Part shown: positions 24,509 to 31,839 of the stretch, one piece after another
Layout: each line of letters opens with the position of its first letter
Numbering within the stretch: position 1 is the first letter of the stretch
Origin: Bacillus sp. FSL K6-3431
GTDB lineage: Bacteria > Bacillota > Bacilli > Bacillales > Bacillaceae_C
DNA length: 64,000 bases
Direction of reading: 5' to 3'
Assembly: GCF_038002605.1 (NCBI RefSeq)
Contig: NZ_JBBOCT010000001.1
Location: 2,232,001 to 2,296,000 of the forward strand
Notes under the pieces: model-generated
The model's database searches: none
Told to the model about the DNA's origin: nothing
What the model saw: the letters and a program-made list of their open reading frames with translations, nothing else
Program-made: the position numbers and the translations under genes

Positions 24509-24596
24509 CTTCAACTAACAGGTGTTTTCCTTAAGGAGCTGGCCGTTAATAAAATGCAGCCTTTTCCTTTGAACTAAAGGGCAGAATACTTGAAGA
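24509..24596 (+). repeat. attC-like boundary repeat, short form, copy 2
   Basis: 88 bp. Outer arms CTTCAACTA (24509-24517) and TACTTGAAG (24588-24596) pair at 8 of 9 positions. Left core AACAGGTG, right core AAAGGGCAG. Inner right arm TTTGAACTAA. The centre GAGCTG...GCAGCCTTTTCC resembles the terminator stem in copy 1. Confidence 0.8.
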
Positions 24597-24659
24597 AGAA
24601 TATCCTAAAATACACAGGAATTCTTTTGAATATTACAGAATATTTTATTATGAATAAAC

Positions 24660-25149
24660 AGTGATTTTGGAGGTAATCCTGGGGAGTTTGAACTTTTCCC
24701 CGATGTTGCAGAGTCATTACAGCAATTGAAAAAGTCTGGTATATTAATTTGTTCTTTTACGAATCAACCTGGAATTTCTCAGGGAGAAGCCTCCTTTCAA
24801 AGTTTTGAAAAAGAACTCAAAGATATTGGTTTTGATAGAATTTATCTCTGCCCACACCAGCATAATGACGGTTGTCAATGTAGAAAACCTTCTCCCGAAA
24901 TGCTAAAAAAAAGGCTGCTAAAGATAATAACTTGAATTTAAACCAATGTGTTGTAGTTGGGGATAGATGGACAGATTTATTAGCTGCCGATGAAGTGGAT
25001 GCAAGAAAATTTTAGTAAAAACAGGTAGTGGTAAAGAAACCTTTGAAAAATTCATAAACAATGAGTTTTTTGGTCAGTGGGGAGAAGTTAAACCCGATTA
25101 TATAGCTCAAAATATAAATGATGCTATTAAATGGTTAATGGCAGACTAA
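24660..25149 (+). pseudogene. HAD-IIIA family phosphatase, truncated and frameshifted
   Basis: Reads GGNPGEFELFPDVAESLQQL, SFTNQPGISQGEASFQSFEK and CPHQHNDGCQCRKPSPEML in one frame, shifts near 24905 at a run of seven A to NLNQCVVVGDRWTDLLAADE, then shifts near 25010 to ILVKTGSGKETFEKF and ends KWLMAD. The catalytic DxD motif of the N-terminus is missing. The zinc-loop cysteines and the C-terminal GDR-TD are kept. A dead histidinol/heptose-phosphatase-like enzyme. A plus-strand unit in the array. Confidence 0.8.
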
Positions 25150-25159
25150 TACTATTTAT

Positions 25160-25231
25160 AACTAATTGGTGCTTTAGTTTTAGAAGAAGGACAGTCTTAC
25201 AAGCTAAAAAGCGACCCGTCCACATATAAAA
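25160..25231 (+). repeat. Long boundary repeat, left half, cut by an IS
   Basis: AACTAA (25160-25165), core TTGGTGC, TTAGTT (25174-25179), then AAAAAGCGACCCGTCCACAT, which is the left side of the central stem. The right side (ATGGATAGGTCGCTTTTA) resumes at 26537 on the other side of the IS3-like element. Re-joined, it matches copies at 23103 and 27994. Confidence 0.8.
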
Positions 25232-25330
25232 TGTACCCTATAGAATAGACACTTTGAAAAAAGGAATACTCTATAGGGTGCTTTTTTGTATAATTAATTT
25301 ATAAGAAAAAGATCGAATCGGGGAATCAAG

Positions 25331-25741
25331 ATGACTAAAGAGTATTTTTCAGAAAAAGAAGTAATCGAGCTGCTTATAAAGCCTAATGTAAAATCTGTAA
25401 GTACGAAAGCAATTACCTATACAGATGAATTTAGGAGATTATTCATTTCAGAGAGTGAAAAGGGAAAAATTTCGCGTGAAATTTTTGAGGAGAATGGTTT
25501 TGATATTAAAGTCATAGGTACAAATAGAGTAAAAAAAACGGCTTATAGATGGCGTACTGCTTATAAAAAATCTGGAGTATTAGGGCTGGATGATTCACGC
25601 TCAAACACTTCAGGAAGAACACACAAGAAAGAACTTACGTTAGAAGTAAAAAATGTTAGAATAGAAGCTCAGGTTCAATTGTTAAAAGCTGAAAATGAGT
25701 TTTTAAAAAAGTTAGATATGATCGAAAGGGGGCTGAGATGA
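25331..25741 (+). CDS. IS3-family OrfA (helix-turn-helix)
   Basis: 136 residues beginning MTKEYFSEKEVIELLIKPNV. An N-terminal DNA-binding part, the WRTAYKKSGVLGLDDSRSN segment and a C-terminal leucine-rich helix (EAQVQLLKAENEFLKKLDM) fit OrfA of IS3 elements. GGGGAATCAAG precedes ATG 25331. Its end overlaps the start of orfB by 4 nt. It appears intact, but the element is dead through orfB. Confidence 0.85.
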   Translation: MTKEYFSEKEVIELLIKPNVKSVSTKAITYTDEFRRLFISESEKGKISREIFEENGFDIKVIGTNRVKKTAYRWRTAYKKSGVLGLDDSRSNTSGRTHKKELTLEVKNVRIEAQVQLLKAENEFLKKLDMIERGLR

Positions 25742-26495
25742 AAGCAATAGGTATCGCTGAAATGAAATTTCTATTAATACGTTTTACCATTGAAAAGTAT
25801 AATCTGCGAAACATGGTGAGTTTTCTATGTAATCTTTCTGGGGTCTCACGGTCTGGCTATAATAATTATTTCTCGTTAAAATCCCAGGAACGGAGAAATG
25901 AACGAGAGAAACAAGATAAACTTTTTAAAAAGAATATATTAAAGGCCTTTAACTTTAAAAAGCGTAAAAAGGGAGCCCGTCAAATTAAAATGACGTTAAT
26001 GGGCCAATTTAACCTTAACTATAACCTTAAACGTATCAGTAGAATCATGAAAAAATACAATATTTTTTGCCCGATAAGAAAAACCAATCCATATCGAAGG
26101 ATGGCGAAAGCGACGAAAGAGCATACTGCCTTGCCTAACTCACTAAATCGTCAATTCAAGCAGAGTATACCAGGTAAAAGTATTGTTAACCGATATCACA
26201 TATTTATTCTATGGGAAGGGAAAGAAAGCTTATTTATCTTCGATTAAAGATGGTTAAGAAATTTGGATTAGGCCAATCCATGTCTAGACGAGGAATTTGT
26301 TGGGATAATGCACCACAGGAATCATTTTTTGGGCATTTCAAAGATGAAGCATATATTAAATCCTGTGAAACATTGAATGAACTAAAACGCGAAGTTAAGA
26401 GATATATGATTTACTATAATAACAACAGATACCAGTGGAATTTAAAGAAGATGACCCCAGTTCAATATAGGAATCATCTTCTCGATATAGCTTAA
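25738..26495 (+). pseudogene. IS3-family transposase OrfB, frameshift and deletion
   Basis: The N-terminal part (MKAIGIAEMKFLLIRFTIEK, HTH_21-like RQIKMTLMGQFNLNYNL) is followed by an extra A near 26181 that shifts SIPGK-LLTDITYLFYGKGK out of frame. A deletion near 26248 then removes most of the DDE core, and the tail resumes GLGQSMSRRGICWDNAPQES to the end. The first and second catalytic Asp regions are broken or gone, so it cannot be active. Confidence 0.85.
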
Positions 26496-26597
26496 AGTCT
26501 TTTTTAAAATGTCCTTTACAAAGGGTACACTTTAATAATGGATAGGTCGCTTTTAGTTATTAATCCAGGTCAGCGCAGGCTTCTTCTTACTCATTCC

Positions 26598-26786
26598 TTA
26601 GTAGCGATCGTCTCTACGTTCTCTGCATCGACATTCGAACTCACGGTCACGGTCTCTATCACGATCATGGTCACAATGATGTTCACGTTCTCCTCTTACT
26701 TCTCTACATTCACAAATTAACCTTACCCGTCGTCTACGTCTACGATCTTCTCTTTCTCCGCCAATAAAATCATCTTCAAAACACAT
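26598..26786 (-). CDS. Asp/Arg-rich Cys-motif protein, short copy
   Basis: 62 residues beginning MCFEDDFIGGEREDRRRRRR, with CECR, one HHCDHDRDRDRDREFECRC unit and an end RDDRY. The paired cysteines and histidines might bind metal. Very high charge and low complexity suggest a spore-coat-like or disordered surface protein, but no family is recognised. AAGGGG precedes ATG 26786 by 11 nt. A longer paralogue is at 28078-28464 with near-identical flanks, so the whole block is duplicated. Confidence 0.6.
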   Translation of the reverse strand: MCFEDDFIGGEREDRRRRRRVRLICECREVRGEREHHCDHDRDRDRDREFECRCRERRDDRY

Positions 26787-26904
26787 ACACTCATCGCCCC
26801 TTATTATTATTAAAATCGGCCGACCTTAATAAATAATATATTGTTAAATGGTATGTGATGATTGGACAATCTGTCTGGTAAAAACGAACATTTTCATTTT
26901 CTGC

Positions 26905-27118
26905 AATAAAAAAATCCTCCTCAGTTATGAGAAGGTTATTGCAAATGTGAACTAGAAGGTTACATCTATTATTACTTATACTATTTTTCTTAAACCTGTC
27001 CAGGCTATTTTTATGCGATAATAAAGTGTGAAAATATCTTTGTTCAACTGAGGGGGCAGGTTAGTTGAAGAGTGTTGTTTAACTTGTGTTCAACAATCGG
27101 GCCATATAGTCGATAAAT
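26905..27118 (+). repeat. Boundary repeat, long form right half, plus type B hairpin
   Basis: Worn CCTCCTC-AGTTAT-GAGAAGG hairpin (26915-26937), conserved GTCCAGGCTATTTTTATGCG, then right arm TTCAACTGA (27043-27051), core GGGGGCAGG, TTAGTTGAA (27061-27069). TGTTCAACAATCGGGCC (27088-27104) begins a type B hairpin whose right side has decayed. The same order of elements occurs at 20.69-20.76 kb. Confidence 0.75.
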
Positions 27119-27184
27119 AGCAGGAAAAACATTAACTTTGACAGACGTAAAAATGTGTTTCTAAATCCAGAAGGAAGGTTAACT

Positions 27185-27871
27185 ATGAGTGTATTTTTAA
27201 AATTTAATGGAATACGTCCTAATAATGAAATAGGCAAAAAGCAGAAAACATATTCTGTTTTATTTTCTTTCATTTTTGGATTTGCATCAGGTCTTATTGC
27301 TAAAATACTTGATTCGACTTTATTTCCTAATGAACTTTCACTCTTAGGGTTAATTGGAAGTAACTTAGGTGTATGGATATTTATTCTTTCCTTGGTAGCT
27401 GCCTATTCTTACACGCCCAAATTAGCCGCAACACGTGTTTTTGTATTCCTTATTTCAATGCTATTTTCGTATTACATGTATACGATCTTAATTCTTAACC
27501 TTTTTCCATTAAAGTATATTGTTTTTTGGTCCTTGGCTGCATTACTATCAATAATTCCAGCCTACATAATGTGGTTTTCTCGTGCTGACCACTTAATTTC
27601 TAGTATTATTACGGCTTTACCAATCTCTGCAATTGCATTTGAAGGTTATAAAATCTATCTTTCCACAGTGGAATATTATGAAAGATTTTCGAACGTCGAA
27701 AATGCTCTTGTAAGTGATGGAAACTATTTTTATATGCTTGGCACTGAAATAGTATACGCTTTAATGATAATTATAATTTTGCTTCTTGTACCGAAAAGAA
27801 AAAAGCAATGTTTATATATTATTCCATTTTCCGTAGTCGTATTTTTTGCCTTAGTGACAGTATTACCTTGA
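27185..27871 (+). CDS. Multi-pass membrane protein, unrecognised
   Basis: 228 residues beginning MSVFLKFNGIRPNNEIGKKQ. About six hydrophobic helices (near 25-45, 62-80, 90-108, 115-133, 140-158 and 190-225). No catalytic motif is seen. AGAAGGAAGG lies 6 nt before ATG 27185. It forms a single-gene unit lying between the two copies of the duplicated Asp/Arg-repeat block. Confidence 0.8.
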   Translation: MSVFLKFNGIRPNNEIGKKQKTYSVLFSFIFGFASGLIAKILDSTLFPNELSLLGLIGSNLGVWIFILSLVAAYSYTPKLAATRVFVFLISMLFSYYMYTILILNLFPLKYIVFWSLAALLSIIPAYIMWFSRADHLISSIITALPISAIAFEGYKIYLSTVEYYERFSNVENALVSDGNYFYMLGTEIVYALMIIIILLLVPKRKKQCLYIIPFSVVVFFALVTVLP

Positions 27872-27897
27872 TTATTAGGATATCCCGATGGGGTAAT

Positions 27898-28031
27898 CTT
27901 CAAGAATCGGGCGCGATTGTTTAATAAGCGTCTCTGTTCTTATTAAACTAACGGGTGTTTAGTTCAAAAGATAAGACCGCCAATTACAATCTAAAAAGTG
28001 ACCCGTCCACATTAATGGATAGGTCGCTTTT
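27898..28031 (+). repeat. Type B hairpin and long boundary repeat, left half
   Basis: TTCAAGAATCGGGC (27899-27912) with GATTGTTTAA (27915-27924) is a type B copy. Then TTAAACTA (27943-27950), core ACGGGTGT, TTAGTTCAA (27959-27967), ATAAGACCGCCAATTACAAT as in the copy at 33.3 kb, and the central stem GTGACC/GGTCGC (27998-28026). Its right half is displaced to 29.0 kb by the Asp/Arg-repeat gene and following DNA. Confidence 0.75.
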
Positions 28032-28077
28032 AACCATTAGACCCAGTCAACGCCGGGCTCCTTCTTACTCAAATTCC

Positions 28078-28464
28078 TTAGTAGCGATCGTCTCTACGTT
28101 CTCTGCATCGACATTCGAACTCACGGTCACGGTCACGGTCACGGTCACGGTCACGGTCACGGTCACGGTCACGGTCACGGTCACGGTCACGGTCTCTATC
28201 ACGATCATGGTCACAATGATGTTTACGTTCTCTGCATCGACATTCGAACTCACGGTCACGGTCTCTATCACGATCATGGTCACAATGATGTTTACGTTCT
28301 CTGCATCGACATTCGAACTCACGGTCACGGTCTCTATCACGATCATGGTCACAATGATGTTCACGTTCTCCTCTTACTTCTCTACATTCACAAATTAACC
28401 TTACCCGTCGTCTACGTCTACGATCTTCTCTTTCTCCGCCAATAAAATCATCTTCAAAACACAT
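28078..28464 (-). CDS. Asp/Arg-rich Cys-motif protein, expanded copy
   Basis: 128 residues, identical at both ends to the 62-residue copy at 26598-26786, but with three units of REFECRCRERKHHCDHDRD type and a run of 15 Asp-Arg dipeptides. Each unit carries CRC and HHCDH motifs, possible metal ligands. The start is ATG 28464, with AAGGGG 11 nt before. The minus strand is preferred because it has the ribosome site and a Cys/His pattern; the opposite strand gives only Thr-Val repeats. Function unknown. Confidence 0.6.
   Translation of the reverse strand: MCFEDDFIGGEREDRRRRRRVRLICECREVRGEREHHCDHDRDRDRDREFECRCRERKHHCDHDRDRDRDREFECRCRERKHHCDHDRDRDRDRDRDRDRDRDRDRDRDRDRDREFECRCRERRDDRY
28122..28194. 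repeat. Hexanucleotide microsatellite (ACGGTC)n
   Basis: About twelve uninterrupted units of ACGGTC lie inside the Asp/Arg-repeat gene. The paralogous copy at 26638-26660 has only about two units. Slippage in units of six keeps the frame and changes the Asp-Arg length. Confidence 0.9.
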
Positions 28465-28582
28465 ACACTCATCGCCCCTTATTATTATTAAAATCGGCCG
28501 ACCTTAATAAATAATATATTGTTAAATGGTATGTGATGATTGGACAATCTGTCTGGTAAAAACGAACATTTTCATTTTCTGC

Positions 28583-29021
28583 AATAAAAAAATCCTCCTC
28601 AGTTACGAGGAGGTTATTGCAAATGTGGTCACGAATTGATTACATCTATTTTTGCTCATTATTTTTTCATTATACCTATCAGGCTATTTTTATGAATAAA
28701 AAAGCTCCTCGATTTGAGGAGGCCCAAATGGATACGAGGTTACATTTAATATTACGCATAATATTTATTCTTATGACCCTTTAATAGATAATTATATATC
28801 CGATCTTTTCACCCAAGAATAAATCTCTTTTAGCAACACCCTATCCGATTTAACTTGCTGGATCGTGTACGTTTTATTTTTTACAAAAAAGGCCTCCAAA
28901 ATTAAGAGGAGGCTCGCTCAAATGTGAGAAAAAAGGAGGATTGGTATCAGTATTGCTCATTACGTTTTTCTTAAACCTGTCCAGGCTATTATTATGCGAT
29001 ATAAAGGCGGAAATATATCTT
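28583..29021 (+). other. Gene-free stretch of repeat debris
   Basis: Holds three terminator-like hairpins with CCTCCTC/GAGGAGG arms (28590-28612, 28698-28718, 28889-28910). Between them, 28797-28880 is a worn copy of the 3' end of the endolysin gene (compare 37258-37330: TTTTCACCCAAGAATAAATC, then CTTGCTGGATCGTGTA). No complete gene is present from 28465 to 29149. Confidence 0.65.
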
Positions 29022-29052
29022 TGTTCAACTAACGAAGCAGTTTAATTTAAGA
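29022..29052 (+). repeat. Boundary repeat, right arm
   Basis: TTGTTCAACTAA (29021-29032), core CGAAGCAG, TTTAATTTAA (29041-29050). The arms are weakened but the preceding GTCCAGGCTATTATTATGCG is the standard lead-in. Confidence 0.65.
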
Positions 29053-29149
29053 AGGGATTTAAATACTTATATGGAATTTAATAAAGATGTAACATAAAGG
29101 AGTGAATAAAAATTACCATAATATGTTTGATAAGACGTTTATCCCCTTT

Positions 29150-29705
29150 TTAATTGTACTTAGAAAGATGAGAAATTTGATTGAAGTCTTTTATTATCCA
29201 TTTATCTTGATGCAAATAAATATTACTGATACAAGCATTTATTAACTTCGTTTTCCCCGAACCTATATCACCATTAGATAAAACAGATAAAATAGAATTG
29301 ATTACTGCACCATGTGCTACAAGCAATACTTTTTTGTCTACATATCTTTTATTTATCTTCTCGATACCTTCCATTATTCTCTTATTAAGGGATGTTCTTT
29401 CTTCCTGATTTGGATATGTACTATCTGGAAACTTAGATGATCTTTCAGCATATGCCATCCCCTCAGCATCCCATAATCTCTTTCTAAAAACTCTTCCATT
29501 TCAATAACAGGTACATTGACATTTTTATTTATAATTTTTGCAGTTTGTTTTGCCCTTTTTAGTGGACTTGTTATGATTACATCCCATTGTGATTTAAGGA
29601 ACTCGCTACATTCCTCAGCCTGTAAAATACCAGTTTCATTTAATAGTATATCAGTTCTTCCCTGAAGCTTTCCTATTGCATTCCAATCCGTTTCTCCGAC
29701 CCTTA
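29150..29705 (-). pseudogene. Histidine phosphatase family protein, broken
   Basis: Starting from the upstream side the reading is GETDWNAIGKLQGRTDILLN, SQWDVIITSPLKRAKQT and MEEFLERDYG; a one-base loss near 29470 moves to DAEGMAYAERSSKFPDSTYP, LLVAHGAVINSILSVLSNGD and SHLSKYN. The RHG catalytic motif reads RVG, and the N-terminus is cut by a boundary repeat at 29704-29735. The second catalytic His (VAHGA) is kept. A dead phosphoglycerate-mutase-like phosphatase on the minus strand. Confidence 0.82.
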
Positions 29706-29735
29706 TTCAACTAGCGTTTGTATTAGTTCTATACT
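29704..29735 (+). repeat. Boundary repeat, left arm, at a gene break
   Basis: TTCAACTA (29706-29713), core GCGTTTGTA, TTAGTTCTA. It falls exactly where the histidine phosphatase gene loses its N-terminus, as if recombination at the repeat truncated the gene. Confidence 0.55.
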
Positions 29736-29865
29736 GAGTGATTCTTTTTCTTCTTCAACAAGGGTAAAGCTTTTATTAAAAGTCAAGGGATAGCATGCTC
29801 TTCTTGATATACCAGCATTCTTTATACAATGTGCAACATTATATGAGCTATATTAATTGAACAAC

Positions 29866-29894
29866 AGGAGATCGTCAATGACGATCTCCTTTTA
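29866..29894 (+). terminator. Terminator hairpin
   Basis: Perfect AGGAGATCGT/ACGATCTCCT arms around CAATG, followed by TTTTATG. It lies between the phosphatase pseudogene and the aminopeptidase gene, with no intact plus-strand gene just upstream. Confidence 0.75.
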
Positions 29895-29990
29895 TGTCGT
29901 ATCGGGACCATAACGTGTGGCAGAAATATCTGATACGTAGAACTTTTTAATACCTCCTAAATGGACAAATGTGTACAATATATAGATAGC

Positions 29991-30019
29991 TCTTCAACAA
30001 ACGGGCCGATTGTTGAAGA
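29991..30019 (+). repeat. Type B boundary hairpin, copy 3
   Basis: TCTTCAACAA (29991-30000) and TTGTTGAAGA (30010-30019) are exact complements around ACGGGCCGA. The arms differ from copy 1 by changes on both sides, so pairing is conserved. It lies 73 nt before the aminopeptidase start. Confidence 0.8.
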
Positions 30020-30092
30020 AAAACCCGTTCCATTTATACTTGAAACTAAATGGAATACTAATCATAAAATACTTTAAAAAGTGGGGATATCA

Positions 30093-30833
30093 ATGGTTGC
30101 AAAGAATAAAGAGGATTATAATGGATTAAAAGTAATTGGTGAAATCTGTGGGGCGATTCGAGATGAATTAGTCCATAGTACGAAACCTGGAATTACCACA
30201 AAAGAACTCGATGAAATTGCAAGAGAGATGTTTGAAAAAGCAGGAGCTCAATCTGCCCCAAAAGGAGAATACGGTTTTCCTGGATATACGTGTATTAGCA
30301 TAAATAAAGAAGTAGCGCACGGGATTCCGGGGAAACGGACCATTCAAAAAGGGGACATTGTAAATATTGATGTTTCAGGTTCAAAAAACGGGTATTTCGC
30401 AGATACCGGAATTTCCTTTGTAGTAGGAGAAGGAGATACAACTTTACAGAAAATATGTGACGTTGCTAAAGAAGCATTCGATGCTGGACTTAAGAAAGCA
30501 AAGCCAGGTTCAAAAAAAAGCGCGCTCGGAAAAGCTGCACACAATGTAGCAAAACAGCATGGCTTAACAGTCATAAAAAATCTTACTGGACACGGTATTG
30601 GGCGTTCGATTCATGAAGAACCAACACACATTTTCAATTACTTCTCCCACTGGGATGACGAAATTTTAAAAGATGGTATGGTAATTGCCTTTGAGCCTAT
30701 GATCTCTACATTTGAAGAGGAAGTTTTCCAATCCGAAGATGGATGGACCTTCCTAACCAATGAAAGCTTTGTGGCTCAATACGAACATACGGTTATTCTT
30801 ACCAAGGAAGGACCGCTTATCACTACATTGTAA
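30093..30833 (+). CDS. map: Type I methionyl aminopeptidase
   Basis: Removes the initiator Met from new proteins. 246 residues beginning MVAKNKEDYNGLKVIGEICG. Metal ligands of the pita-bread fold are visible: D in NIDVSG, D in YFADTG, H in GHGIGRSIHEEP, E in FEPM and E in YEHTV, plus substrate His in VAHGIPG. AGTGGGGA precedes ATG 30093. It lacks an N-terminal zinc domain. The main map gene normally sits in the ribosomal operon, so this is probably a second, accessory copy carried as an array unit. Confidence 0.93.
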   Translation: MVAKNKEDYNGLKVIGEICGAIRDELVHSTKPGITTKELDEIAREMFEKAGAQSAPKGEYGFPGYTCISINKEVAHGIPGKRTIQKGDIVNIDVSGSKNGYFADTGISFVVGEGDTTLQKICDVAKEAFDAGLKKAKPGSKKSALGKAAHNVAKQHGLTVIKNLTGHGIGRSIHEEPTHIFNYFSHWDDEILKDGMVIAFEPMISTFEEEVFQSEDGWTFLTNESFVAQYEHTVILTKEGPLITTL

Positions 30834-30867
30834 GAGCACTAACACCACGACTGGCTGTCCTAATAAT

Positions 30868-30952
30868 ACGATAGGGTGCTTTACTTGAAGATCGTTGAGC
30901 TGTTTGACGGCTCTTTTTTCTTATTGAACTAAGAGGCAGGTTAGATTAACAA
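30868..30952 (+). repeat. attC-like boundary repeat, short form, copy 3
   Basis: AGGGTGCTTTACTTGAAGAT (30872-30891), centre GAGCTG..GGCTCTTTTTT (terminator), inner right arm TTGAACTAA (30924-30932), core GAGGCAG, GTTAGATTAA. The outer left arm (ATACGAT) has decayed. Same plan as copies at 20630 and 24509. Confidence 0.75.
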
Positions 30953-31087
30953 GGCTATGATATTATTGTTATTATCAAAACACTTATTTTTGATAAGGAG
31001 ATTCAAAAAAAGAAAACTGAAAAAGAAAAAATGTTCCACAAAGACTTACATTCCGAAAAAATTAATAATAGTAAGGTGGCAACGATT

Positions 31088-31717
31088 ATGAGTGATAGTA
31101 TCATACTGATAGAGGAGTTCAACAATACCGAAATAGATAAAAATTTAAAATGGTTTTCCCCACCTAAAGAGTGGAATCATAATTGCGAGAGCTCGAACTT
31201 AATTATTAAAACTGATAAGCAAACAGATTTTTGGCAAAAAACACATTATGGTTTTCAAGCTGATAATGGACATTTTTTGTACTATGAAGTAAACAGAGAC
31301 TTTAGATTAACTACTAAAGTAAAATCTAAACCAGGGAATAGATACGACCAAGCTGGCTTAATGGTGAGATTTTCAAGTAATACTTGGTTAAAGACTTCTG
31401 TTGAATATATACCCGATGGCAATAGTAAATTAGGTGTTGTTGTAACAAATCAAGGTTATTCTGATTGGTCTAGTCAGGAATTTTCAGAAGACCAGAATTC
31501 ACTTTTTTATCGAATAACCAGAAGAGAAAACAATTACTATGTTGAATATTCATTAGATGGTATTTTGTGGAGACAAATAAGAATGACGCACCTCGTTAAA
31601 GAGACAGATAATATTAAAGTTGGCATCTATGCTTGCAGCCCACAAGGAGTAGGTTACGAAGCAGAGTTCGACTTTATTAAAATTGAAAATATAAATAATG
31701 ATACAAAAGTTTATTAG
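31088..31717 (+). CDS. DUF1349 domain protein
   Basis: 209 residues beginning MSDSIILIEEFNNTEIDKNL. Beta-sandwich DUF1349 signatures: LKWFSPPKEW, DFWQKTHYGF, YDQAGLMVRFSSNTWLKTSV, VVVTNQGYSDWSS, FYRITRRENNYYVEYSLDG and VGIYACSPQG. Family members look like concanavalin-A-type lectin folds of unknown role (annotated as regulation of enolase). No signal peptide. AAGGTGG lies 9 nt before ATG 31088. Last clear plus-strand unit in the array. Confidence 0.85.
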   Translation: MSDSIILIEEFNNTEIDKNLKWFSPPKEWNHNCESSNLIIKTDKQTDFWQKTHYGFQADNGHFLYYEVNRDFRLTTKVKSKPGNRYDQAGLMVRFSSNTWLKTSVEYIPDGNSKLGVVVTNQGYSDWSSQEFSEDQNSLFYRITRRENNYYVEYSLDGILWRQIRMTHLVKETDNIKVGIYACSPQGVGYEAEFDFIKIENINNDTKVY

Positions 31718-31758
31718 GATTACCTTAATGTCTTATTCTATCGGGTGCTTCGTATTAT

Positions 31759-31795
31759 AAGGTTAACCAGTTTTTACTGGTTGACCTTATTTTTA
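31759..31795 (+). terminator. Terminator after the DUF1349 gene
   Basis: AAGGTTAACCAG/CTGGTTGACCTT arms around TTTTTA, followed by ATTTTTAT. Just upstream CTATCGGGTGCTTCG is a trace of a boundary left core. Confidence 0.85.
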
Positions 31796-31839
31796 TAGGA
31801 TTTAATATATCAATAGCCAGGGTAGGACGTACGGGTGCG

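Larger units (their letters stand above)
25232..26529 (+). mobile_element. IS3-family element, internally deleted
   Basis: Terminal inverted repeats begin TGTACCCT at both ends (left 25232, right reading inward from 26529: TGTACCCTTTGTAAAGGACA). It carries orfA and a damaged orfB. It lies within the central stem of a boundary repeat, proving the repeat was there first. No clear target duplication could be read. Confidence 0.85.

Noticed and set aside
28122..28194. Possible CRISPR-like or regulatory array of ACGGTC repeats
   Set aside because: The repeats are six bases long, contiguous, without spacers, and code for Asp-Arg on the minus strand in frame with a start and ribosome site; it is a coding microsatellite.
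27955..28398. Plus-strand Thr-Val repeat protein of 147 codons
   Set aside because: It is the opposite strand of the Asp/Arg-repeat gene, has no ribosome site and only low-complexity content.
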